This document shows positions 9,497 through 16,672 of a stretch of DNA of 64,000 nt, piece after piece (position 1 is the stretch's first letter; the number at the start of each line of letters is the position of its first letter). The position numbers were made by a program, and so were the translations under genes. This DNA is from Modestobacter italicus. Lineage in GTDB: Bacteria; Actinomycetota; Actinomycetes; Mycobacteriales; Geodermatophilaceae. The stretch spans positions 4,278,001 through 4,342,000 of the forward strand of contig NC_017955.1 of NCBI RefSeq assembly GCF_000306785.1. The letters are read 5' to 3'. The notes beneath the pieces are model-generated. The model saw nothing but the letters and a program-made list of their open reading frames with translations, was not told where the DNA came from and did no database searches.

Positions 9497-9913
9497 GTGA
9501 CCTCCACCGCCACCGCACCGCGCCACACGCACCGGGACCTCGACGACGACGACCTGGAGACCACCACCCAGATCTTCGTGGGCAAGCTGCGCGCCAGCGC
9601 CCGCCGCTTCGCCTCCGCCGCCGGTGCCGAGTCGGCGATCGTGCGTGAGGCCGTCCCGCCGGCCCGGCACCGCCGGGCCCGCTGCCGGGTGGTGCTGCTG
9701 TACCCGGCCGGCCAGGAGGCCGACGTGACGTTCCTCGGCCCGGCCAGCACGATCGCCGGCAAGGAGATCACCATGTCCCAGTTCGACACCGCGATCGAGC
9801 AGTGGCTGAGCGCCGGCCAGGAGCGCAGCCGCCGGTGGCTGGTGCCGGACGAGGAGGCCGCCGGTGGCGTGGCCATCGACGTGCCCGCCTGGCTGGACCA
9901 GCGGAGCGCCTGA
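9497..9913 (+). CDS. Uncharacterised protein
   Basis: A 138-residue protein I do not recognise. Start chosen at a GTG preceded by GAGAGAGGA (9487-9495). The N-terminus is acidic (a D-L-D-D-D-D-L-E run near residue 15), followed by a likely helix (FVGKLRASARRFASAAG) and an alpha/beta segment with RCRVVLLYPAG; it contains no membrane segment and no cysteine pair. High third-position GC supports coding. It lies alone between the glu operon terminator and its own terminator, facing recX. No function is proposed. Confidence 0.6.
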   Translation: MTSTATAPRHTHRDLDDDDLETTTQIFVGKLRASARRFASAAGAESAIVREAVPPARHRRARCRVVLLYPAGQEADVTFLGPASTIAGKEITMSQFDTAIEQWLSAGQERSRRWLVPDEEAAGGVAIDVPAWLDQRSA

Positions 9914-9935
9914 CCGCCGCCTGACGCGGACCACC

Positions 9936-9974
9936 CGCCGCTCACCGGCATCCCCCGCGGACCGGTGAGCGGCG
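9936..9974 (+). terminator. Terminator after uncharacterised gene
   Basis: A 13-bp stem (9936-9948 with 9962-9974), loop 13 nt, beginning 22 nt after the stop codon at 9913. Confidence 0.65.
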
Positions 9975-10023
9975 CCCGTGCCGGCGCTCCGCTCGGGTGG
10001 CGACGGAGCACGCGGACAGACGA

Positions 10024-10059
10024 GATCAGCCGGTGCGACCTCGGTCGCACCGGCTGATC
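10024..10059 (-). terminator. Terminator of recA-recX
   Basis: Perfect 16-bp stem (GATCAGCCGGTGCGAC and complement) with a 4-nt loop, 34 nt downstream of the recX stop on the minus strand. Two separate terminators therefore insulate the convergent genes. Confidence 0.75.
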
Positions 10060-10093
10060 GGCGTTCAGGGCCGGGACGGCGCCCGGCCCGGGG

Positions 10094-11182
10094 TCAGGGC
10101 AGCTCCTCCCCGCGGAGCAGGTGCTCGGGGAGCTGCCGGCCGCGGCTGATCGGCCGCGCCCAGCCCTCACCCACCTCCGGGCTCGCCACGGCGTCGTCGG
10201 GCAGCTCGGCGGCCGCCGCCCGGGCCTTGCGCGCTGCCGAGCGGGCGGCGGTCCAGACCGGCGGCTCGGCACCGGACCAGGTGGGCTCGTCGTCCGGCTC
10301 AGCCGCAGCTGCCGAGCCGGCCCGGGCGGACCGGCGCCCGAACGACGTGCTCCTGGACGGCGTGGTCCGGGACGGCGTGGGCTCGGACGGGGTCCGGGAC
10401 TGCGCGGGCTGGGTCGGCGTGGTCCGGGACGGCTCGGCCTCGAACGGCTCGGCCTCGGCTGCGGCGTCCTCGGCGGCGGCGTCCTCGGCGGCGCCGTCGG
10501 CGTCGAGCGCCTCGCGGACGACGTAGCCGGCCAGGCCGCCGCCGTAGCCCTTGCGGGCGAGCATGCCCATCAGCCGGCGCTCCGCGGTGACGCGGTCCAG
10601 CCGGCGCATGGACGGGACCTTCCGCTCCACCAGCCGGCGGGCGGAGTCCCACTCGCTCTGCGGGTCGACCTCGGCCACGGCGGCCGCGGCCACCTCGCCG
10701 TCGACGCCCTTGGCGCGCAGCTCGGCAGCCAGCGCCCGGCGGGCCAGGCCGCGCCCGGACTGCCGGGAGGTGACCCAGGCGGCCGCGAACGCCGCGTCGT
10801 CGATGAGGCCGACGTCGGTGAACCGGTCGAGGACGGCGTTGGCCGCCTCCTCCGGCACCTCCTTCTTGGCCAGCAGCTCGGCCAGCTGCTTGCGGGTCTT
10901 GGCCGCTCCGGTCAGCGCGCGCAGGCAGATGCCCTTGGCGACGGCCTCCGGGTCCTCCATCTCCGCGGGCGTGGCGTCGGGGTCGGCCGACCTCGTCCAC
11001 TGGGGACCGCTGGACCGGCCGCCACGCCGGCGACCGTCGCCGTCGCCCTCACCGCTCCGCGGACCGCCACGCGCACCACCCCGGCGACCGCGGCCGCCGG
11101 ACCGACGACCGTGGTCGTCGGCCGGCGCCGCGTCGTCATCGGAGCTGCCGCCCGAGCCGCCGCCGAACAGCGTGTCGGCCAC
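10094..11182 (-). CDS. recX: Regulatory protein RecX with long terminal extensions
   Basis: RecX binds RecA filaments and modulates recombinase activity. This version has 362 residues, far longer than the usual 150-220. Residues 1-70 are Gly/Arg/Asp-rich. Residues 75-225 form the RecX three-helix repeats: A-K-G-I-C-L-R-A-L-T, then RFTDVGLIDDAAFAAAWV and the third repeat with LMGMLARKGYGG. Residues 226-362 are Ala/Glu then Ser/Arg/Thr/Pro-rich and end in a basic segment. The GTG start is 8 bp after the recA stop, the standard actinobacterial recA-recX operon. The function of the tails is unknown. Confidence 0.88.
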   Translation of the reverse strand: MADTLFGGGSGGSSDDDAAPADDHGRRSGGRGRRGGARGGPRSGEGDGDGRRRGGRSSGPQWTRSADPDATPAEMEDPEAVAKGICLRALTGAAKTRKQLAELLAKKEVPEEAANAVLDRFTDVGLIDDAAFAAAWVTSRQSGRGLARRALAAELRAKGVDGEVAAAAVAEVDPQSEWDSARRLVERKVPSMRRLDRVTAERRLMGMLARKGYGGGLAGYVVREALDADGAAEDAAAEDAAAEAEPFEAEPSRTTPTQPAQSRTPSEPTPSRTTPSRSTSFGRRSARAGSAAAAEPDDEPTWSGAEPPVWTAARSAARKARAAAAELPDDAVASPEVGEGWARPISRGRQLPEHLLRGEELP

Positions 11183-11190
11183 CGGCGGGA

Positions 11191-12231
<1,041 letters not shown>

Positions 12232-12271
12232 GGTGGCCACCTTCGGATGTCGCTGTGTCGGGTCGTCGACG

Positions 12272-12294
12272 ACGCTAGGACGGGGGTCTGACAG
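12272..12294 (-). promoter_or_regulatory. RecA-NDp (PafBC-type) promoter of recA
   Basis: Reading on the minus strand: CTGTCAGAC, 8 nt, TAGCGT. This matches the mycobacterial RecA-NDp consensus TTGTCRGTG-N8-TANNNT, bound by PafBC and responsible for LexA-independent damage induction of recA. The -10 ends 40 nt before the recA ATG. Confidence 0.75.
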
Positions 12295-12349
12295 TTCCGG
12301 TGGACCGGCCACATCTGTGGACGCGGACCGGGCCTGTGGACACCGTAGG

Positions 12350-12365
12350 CCGAACACCTGTTCGA
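12350..12365 (-). promoter_or_regulatory. LexA (SOS) box upstream of recA
   Basis: TCGAAC-AGGT-GTTCGG on the minus strand, one mismatch from the actinobacterial SOS box TCGAAC-N4-GTTCGA. It lies 119 bp upstream of recA and 24 bp past the HxlR stop codon. Confidence 0.85.
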
Positions 12366-12388
12366 TTCCAGCGACACGCCGGGGCGGT

Positions 12389-12784
12389 TCAGCGGGGTGG
12401 GCGGGCCTCGTCCGCCGCTGCCTGCGCCGCGCGCACGTCGGGCATCCGCCCCTCGACGAAGCCGATGAGCCCGAGCAGGTGCGGCACGAGCTCGGCGCCG
12501 GCCTCGGTCAGCCGGTACTCCACGTGCGGCGGGATGGTCGAGCGGACCTCGCGGTGCACCCAGCCGTCGCGCTCGAGGGTCTGCAGGCCCTGCGCCAGCA
12601 TCTTCTCGCTGACGCCCTCGATCCGCCGGCGCAGTTCACCGAACCGGTGCGGGCTGTCGGCCAGTGCGGACAGGGCGAGCAGCGACCACTTGCCGGTCAC
12701 GTGCTCCAACGCCTCGCGGGAGGTGCAGGCGCGGCTGAACACGTCGGCCACCAGCTCCTCGACCGTCTGCTCGGCTCCCACCAC
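12389..12784 (-). CDS. HxlR-family transcriptional regulator
   Basis: A 131-residue winged-helix regulator. HxlR marks: the [19 protein letters not shown] segment with the redox-type Cys20, then [34 protein letters not shown] and a Y-R-L-T-E-A-G motif. Two adjacent GTG codons follow a GGAGGAGG RBS; the first is used here. It is divergent from the oxidoreductase at 12883, with a palindrome in the shared promoter region. By analogy with QorR-type pairs it probably represses the neighbour and senses oxidants or electrophiles through Cys20; this is inference. Confidence 0.88.
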   Translation of the reverse strand: MVGAEQTVEELVADVFSRACTSREALEHVTGKWSLLALSALADSPHRFGELRRRIEGVSEKMLAQGLQTLERDGWVHREVRSTIPPHVEYRLTEAGAELVPHLLGLIGFVEGRMPDVRAAQAAADEARPPR

Positions 12785-12831
12785 CGCCTCCTCCCGTCGT
12801 CCCGGCCGAGTGTACCGTCCAGGACAGCCGT

Positions 12832-12848
12832 ACTAACCAATCGTTAGT
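12832..12848. promoter_or_regulatory. Palindromic operator between HxlR and oxidoreductase genes
   Basis: ACTAAC-N5-GTTAGT, a perfect 6+6 inverted repeat, AT-rich in a GC-rich background, placed between the divergent start codons at 12784 and 12883. Likely the HxlR binding site. Confidence 0.65.
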
Positions 12849-12882
12849 GCCCTACGGACAGAGAGCACTCGGAGGAATCCCC

Positions 12883-13740
12883 ATGATCGCCGTCACCGGA
12901 GCCACCGGCCACCTCGGCCGCCTCGTCGTCACCGGCCTGCTCGACGCCGGCGTCCCCGCCGCCGAGGTGGTCGCCGTCGTCCGCACCCCCGAGCGGGCCG
13001 CGGACCTCGCCGAGCGGGGTGTGCAGGTGCGCGCGGCCGACTACGCCGACGCGGCGGCCCTCGGCACCGCGCTGCAGGGGGTGGACCGGCTGCTGCTCGT
13101 CTCCGGCAGCGAGGTCGGCCAGCGCGTGCCCCAGCACAGCAACGTGCTGCAGGCGGCGAAGGCCGCGGGCGTCGCGCTGGTCGTCTACACCAGCGCGTCC
13201 AAGGCCGACGACACCCCCCTCCCCCTCGCCCCCGAGCACATCGCCACCGAGCGGCTGATCGCCGACTTCGGCATCCCGGCCGTGGTGCTGCGCAACAACT
13301 GGTACCTGGAGAACTACGACCAGCAGATCCGCCAGGCCGCGGAGACCGGCGAGCTCGCCGCCAGCTCCGGCGGGGGCCGGATCGCCGCGGCCACCCGGGC
13401 CGACTTCGCCGCGGCCACCGTCGCCGTCCTCACCGCGGAGCAGCCCACCCCGGGCGTGCTCGAGCTGGGTGGCGACGAGGCGTTCACGATCGCCGAGCTG
13501 GCCGAGGCGGTCGCCGCCGAGTCCGGCCGCGAGGTGACCTACCGCGACCTGAGCGCCGCCGAGCACCTGCAGACCCTGCTCGACGCCGGGCTCCCCCAGG
13601 GGACGGCGGAGTTCGTCGTCGGGCTGGACCAGGCGATCGCCCAGGGCGCGCTGGACACCGGCAGCCGGGCGCTGTCGGAGCTGACCGGCCGGCCGACCAC
13701 GACGCTCGCCGAGCACGTCCGCGCCGTCCTCGGCCGCTGA
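12883..13740 (+). CDS. NAD(P)H:quinone oxidoreductase-like SDR (NmrA/QOR2 type)
   Basis: A 285-residue atypical short-chain dehydrogenase. The N-terminal nucleotide motif is TGATGHLG at residues 5-12 (GATGxxG class), followed by the QOR2-like VVRTPERAADLAERGV strand-helix, a LLLVSGSEVGQR segment and VVLRNNWYLENY. It has no YxxxK catalytic motif of classical SDRs, as expected for NmrA/QOR2 proteins, which reduce quinones with NAD(P)H. GGAGGA at 12871-12876 fixes the ATG. Control by the divergent HxlR regulator is likely. Confidence 0.87.
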   Translation: MIAVTGATGHLGRLVVTGLLDAGVPAAEVVAVVRTPERAADLAERGVQVRAADYADAAALGTALQGVDRLLLVSGSEVGQRVPQHSNVLQAAKAAGVALVVYTSASKADDTPLPLAPEHIATERLIADFGIPAVVLRNNWYLENYDQQIRQAAETGELAASSGGGRIAAATRADFAAATVAVLTAEQPTPGVLELGGDEAFTIAELAEAVAAESGREVTYRDLSAAEHLQTLLDAGLPQGTAEFVVGLDQAIAQGALDTGSRALSELTGRPTTTLAEHVRAVLGR

Positions 13741-13746
13741 CGCGTC

Positions 13747-13783
13747 GTCCCGCCGGAGGGCCTCAGCGGTCCTTCGGCGGGAC
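13747..13783 (+). terminator. Terminator between oxidoreductase and DUF3046 genes
   Basis: Thirteen-bp stem with one wobble (13747-13759 with 13771-13783), 11-nt loop. It starts 7 nt after the plus-strand stop and overlaps the last codons of the convergent DUF3046 gene. Confidence 0.6.
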
Positions 13784-13957
13784 GTCGTACTCCTTGCAGA
13801 TCTCCAGCCACACGGTGCGGATCGGCACGCCGGCGTCGATCGCCTCCACCGCCGTCCGCCCGCCGAGGGTGCTGAACACGTGGTCACCGGCCACGGTCCG
13901 CGCCCTCATCGAGCCGAAGTGCTGCTCCATCCGGGACCAGAACTCCTGCAGCCGCAC
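13763..13957 (-). CDS. DUF3046 family protein
   Basis: A 64-residue protein matching the DUF3046 family: MRLQEFWSRMEQHFGSMRA at the N-terminus, GGRTAVEAIDAG in the middle and VWLEICKEYDVPPKDR at the C-terminus. The family occurs next to recA/recX/miaB in actinobacteria; its function is not known. GTG start. It is divergent from the 37-residue membrane protein (58 bp between starts). Confidence 0.88.
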   Translation of the reverse strand: MRLQEFWSRMEQHFGSMRARTVAGDHVFSTLGGRTAVEAIDAGVPIRTVWLEICKEYDVPPKDR

Positions 13958-14003
13958 GGCGACGACCGTACCCAGTGCGCACCCGCCGCAGCCCGGCCGG
14001 TCC

Positions 14004-14009
14004 TACGCT
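14004..14009 (+). promoter_or_regulatory. -10 element (TACGCT) of the 37-residue protein gene
   Basis: TACGCT matches TAnnnT and is followed by exactly 6 nt and GTG, the leaderless layout repeated at 58420. Confidence 0.6.
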
Positions 14010-14015
14010 CGTCCC

Positions 14016-14129
14016 GTGGGCCTGAGCACCGGATCGCCGACCTGGGACGCGGTCCTGCAGATCGGCATAGCCGGGGTCCTGCTGGTGACCCTGGTGCTGC
14101 TCGTGCGCGACTACCGCAACCGGCGCTGA
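14016..14129 (+). CDS. Small single-span membrane protein, 37 residues
   Basis: Unrecognised microprotein. Residues 12-30 form one hydrophobic helix (AVLQIGIAGVLLVTLVLLV) followed by a basic tail RDYRNRR, which predicts an outside-N, inside-C topology. A TACGCT -10 lies 6 nt before the GTG and there is no RBS, so translation is probably leaderless. Its 3' end overlaps the convergent MFS gene by 19 bp. Coding is supported by the promoter and the clean membrane profile; homology was not checked. Confidence 0.55.
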   Translation: MGLSTGSPTWDAVLQIGIAGVLLVTLVLLVRDYRNRR

Positions 14130-15400
14130 CCGGCGGGGGTGAGCCGCGCCGCGGTCCACACCACCGCCAGCGGGAGGACGAGCACCGCGGAGACCAGCGC
14201 GACCAGGTCGAAGCCGCCCACGGCCAGCAACGGTCCGCCGAGCGCGCCGGCCACCGCCGCGCCCAGCCCCATGAGCAGGTCGGTGGCGCCCTGCGCGGTC
14301 GGCCGCAGGTCCGCGCCCACCGACTCGGTCACCATGGTCGAGCCGGCGACCAGCCCGCACGACCAGCCCAGCCCGAGCAGGAACAGCCCGACGCCCAGCT
14401 GGACCGCCGCGCCCGGTGGGGCGGTGCCGGCGACCACGGCGGCGAGCAGCAGCAGCACACCGCCCAGCGCCACCGTCGTGGCGCGACCGGCCCGGTCGGC
14501 GAGCCAGCCGACCACCGGGGAGAACAGGTACATCCCGGCCACGTGGACGCTGATCACCAGGCCGATGACCCGCAGCGTCGTCCCCTCGGCCCCCTCGTGC
14601 CCGGCGCCCATGTGCACCGGCGTCATGACCATCAGCCCGACCATCACCGCGTGCGAGACGACGACGGCGGTGAGCCCGAGCCGCCCGCCGGGTGAGGCCC
14701 AGACGGCGCGCAGCGCCGCCGCGGCCCCGGTGCGCGGAGGTGGGCCGGCCGGGTCGGCGCCGACGGCCAGCCTGCGGGCCAGCAGCAGCGGGTCCGGCCG
14801 GAGGAGCAGCAGCGCGCCCAGGACGACGAGGGCGAACGCCGCGATCGACAGCACGAACGCCCCGCCGAGGTCCGGCAGGCCCAGGGCCGCGCCGAGGGCG
14901 TTGCCCGGCTCGGCGAGGTTGGGGCCGAGCACCGAGCCGATCGTGGTCGCCCAGACCACCAGCGACAGGGCGCGGCCGCGGTGCTCGGGCTCGGCGAGGT
15001 CGGCCGCGGCGTAGCGGGCCTGCAGGCCGCTGCTGGTGGAGGCGCCGAACAGGAACAGCCCGGCCAGCAGCAGCGGCAGCGAGGAGACCGCGGCGGCGCC
15101 GACGACGACGACCGCCCCGAGGACGGCGATGCCGTACCCACTGGCCAGGCCCACCCGGCGCCCCCGCCGGTCGCTGATCCGGGCCAGCGGGACGGCGAGC
15201 AGCGCGGCACCGAGCACGCTGGCGGTCTGCCCCAGGCCGGCGGCGGCGTCACTGCCGGCGACATCGCGCGCGAGCAGCCCGCCTACGGTGATCCCGACGG
15301 TCACGCCGAGACCGCCGAGCGCCACCCCGGCGGACAGCACCGCCACGGTGCGGCGCTGCACGGCCGCCCGGTCGGTGGTCGTCGGCAGGGCTCCGGTCAC
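14111..15400 (-). CDS. MFS transporter
   Basis: A 429-residue major facilitator with about twelve membrane segments. The loop between helices 2 and 3 reads RISDRRGRRVGLASG, the MFS motif A; the second half repeats it as WLADRAGRATTVALG. It begins at GTG 15400; the frame is open further but upstream residues are Ser/Thr low-complexity. The pattern resembles drug or metabolite exporters of the DHA1 type, substrate unknown. It is divergent from the GH3 lipoprotein gene, with 64 bp between starts. Confidence 0.85.
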   Translation of the reverse strand: MTGALPTTTDRAAVQRRTVAVLSAGVALGGLGVTVGITVGGLLARDVAGSDAAAGLGQTASVLGAALLAVPLARISDRRGRRVGLASGYGIAVLGAVVVVGAAAVSSLPLLLAGLFLFGASTSSGLQARYAAADLAEPEHRGRALSLVVWATTIGSVLGPNLAEPGNALGAALGLPDLGGAFVLSIAAFALVVLGALLLLRPDPLLLARRLAVGADPAGPPPRTGAAAALRAVWASPGGRLGLTAVVVSHAVMVGLMVMTPVHMGAGHEGAEGTTLRVIGLVISVHVAGMYLFSPVVGWLADRAGRATTVALGGVLLLLAAVVAGTAPPGAAVQLGVGLFLLGLGWSCGLVAGSTMVTESVGADLRPTAQGATDLLMGLGAAVAGALGGPLLAVGGFDLVALVSAVLVLPLAVVWTAARLTPAGQRRLR

Positions 15401-15464
15401 CCGGGCAGTGTGCCGGACAGCGCCCGCCGGCAGAGCGGTACGAGCGACGAGGAGCAGGCACGAG

Positions 15465-16640
15465 ATGCGACGACCGGCACCGACCCGCACCGGGCTGCTC
15501 CTCGGGGTCCTGCTGGCCGTGGCGGGGTGCGGCGGCACGGCTCCGGACGGGGCGACCGCGCAGTCCTCCTCCGCGCCGGCGTCGTCGGCAGCGCCGTCGT
15601 CGTCCGCACCGGCCGCCTCCTGCGCCGACCGGACGCTGGCCGGCCTCTCCCTCGACGAGCAGGTGGGGCAGCTGCTGATGGTGGGGGTGCCCGCGGCCGA
15701 CCCGGCGTCCGGCACCGCCGCGCTGTCCGGCGTGCCCGTCGGCGGGTTGTTCCTGCAGGGCCGCAGCTCGGCCGACGCCTCGTCGGTGACTGCGTCCGTC
15801 GCGGAACTCCAGGAGGGGGCCGCCGTCCCGCTGCAGATCGCCGTCGACCAGGAGGGCGGGCTGGTCCAGACGCTCAAGGGCCCCGGCTTCGACCGGGTGC
15901 CGACCGCGCTGGAGCAGGGCCGCCAGGACCCGGCCGCGCTGCGCTCGACGACCGCCGGCTGGGCCGGTCAGCTGCACGCCGCCGGGATCACCATGGACCT
16001 GGGGCCCGTCGCGGACACCGTGCCCGCCGGCACGGAGGCGGACAACCCGCCGATCGGCGCCTTCGACCGCCAGTTCGGCAGCGACCCGGAGGCGGTCGCG
16101 GCGTCGGTGACCGCGGTGGTCGAGGGGTTGCAGGACGCCGGCGTCGTGGCCACCGCCAAGCACTTCCCCGGGCTGGGCCGGGTCCGGGTGAACACCGACA
16201 CCGACCTGGGTGCCACCGACCCCGAGACCAGCCCCGACGACCCGTTCCTGGGCCCGTTCGCCGCCGCCGTGGACGCCGGGGTCGGCGCGGTGATGGTCAG
16301 CTCGGCGACCTACCCGCAGCTGGACCCGGACTCCCCCGCACTGTTCTCCCCCGCCGTCCTGGACCTGCTCCGCGGGCAGCTGGGCTTCACCGGCGTGGTG
16401 ATGAGCGACGACGTCGGTGACGCCGAGGCGGTGTCGCAGACCCCGGTCGCCGAGCGGGCGGTGGAGTCGGTTGCCGCCGGGGTCGACGTCGTGCTGACCG
16501 TCAGCCCGGCCGATGCCACCCCGATGGCGCAGGCCCTCGCCGACCGGGCCGCGGACGACGAGGCGTTCGCCGGCCGGGTCACCGAGTCCGCCGGCCGGGT
16601 GCTGGCGCTCAAGGAGCGGTTCGGCCTGCTGACCTGCTGA
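15465..16640 (+). CDS. GH3 lipoprotein, beta-N-acetylhexosaminidase-like
   Basis: A 391-residue lipoprotein (lipobox VAGC, Cys22) with a Ser/Ala linker to residue 52 and one GH3 N-terminal barrel. GH3 marks are DQEGG at 128-132, KHFPG at 232-236 and the nucleophile segment VMSDD (Asp315). In NagZ-type enzymes KHFPG is followed by a mobile loop with an Asp-Ser-His acid/base dyad; here the loop reads VNTDTDLGATD with no histidine, so mechanism or activity may differ. Outer-leaflet location suggests peptidoglycan or glycan turnover. Convergent with a second GH3 gene, sharing a terminator. Confidence 0.83.
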   Translation: MRRPAPTRTGLLLGVLLAVAGCGGTAPDGATAQSSSAPASSAAPSSSAPAASCADRTLAGLSLDEQVGQLLMVGVPAADPASGTAALSGVPVGGLFLQGRSSADASSVTASVAELQEGAAVPLQIAVDQEGGLVQTLKGPGFDRVPTALEQGRQDPAALRSTTAGWAGQLHAAGITMDLGPVADTVPAGTEADNPPIGAFDRQFGSDPEAVAASVTAVVEGLQDAGVVATAKHFPGLGRVRVNTDTDLGATDPETSPDDPFLGPFAAAVDAGVGAVMVSSATYPQLDPDSPALFSPAVLDLLRGQLGFTGVVMSDDVGDAEAVSQTPVAERAVESVAAGVDVVLTVSPADATPMAQALADRAADDEAFAGRVTESAGRVLALKERFGLLTC

Positions 16641-16667
16641 CGGGCTCCGCGCTCCGGAGCCCGTCAG
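16637..16667. terminator. Bidirectional terminator between the two GH3 genes
   Basis: Perfect 13-bp stem (16637-16649 with 16655-16667), 5-nt loop. The left arm includes the stop codon of the GH3 lipoprotein and the right arm ends 5 nt before the stop of the opposite gene. Confidence 0.75.
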
Positions 16668-16672
16668 CCGGC

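Noticed and set aside
12356-12370. GTTCGATTCC resembling a tRNA T-loop
   Set aside because: No flanking stem or acceptor can be formed; the sequence is part of the LexA box.
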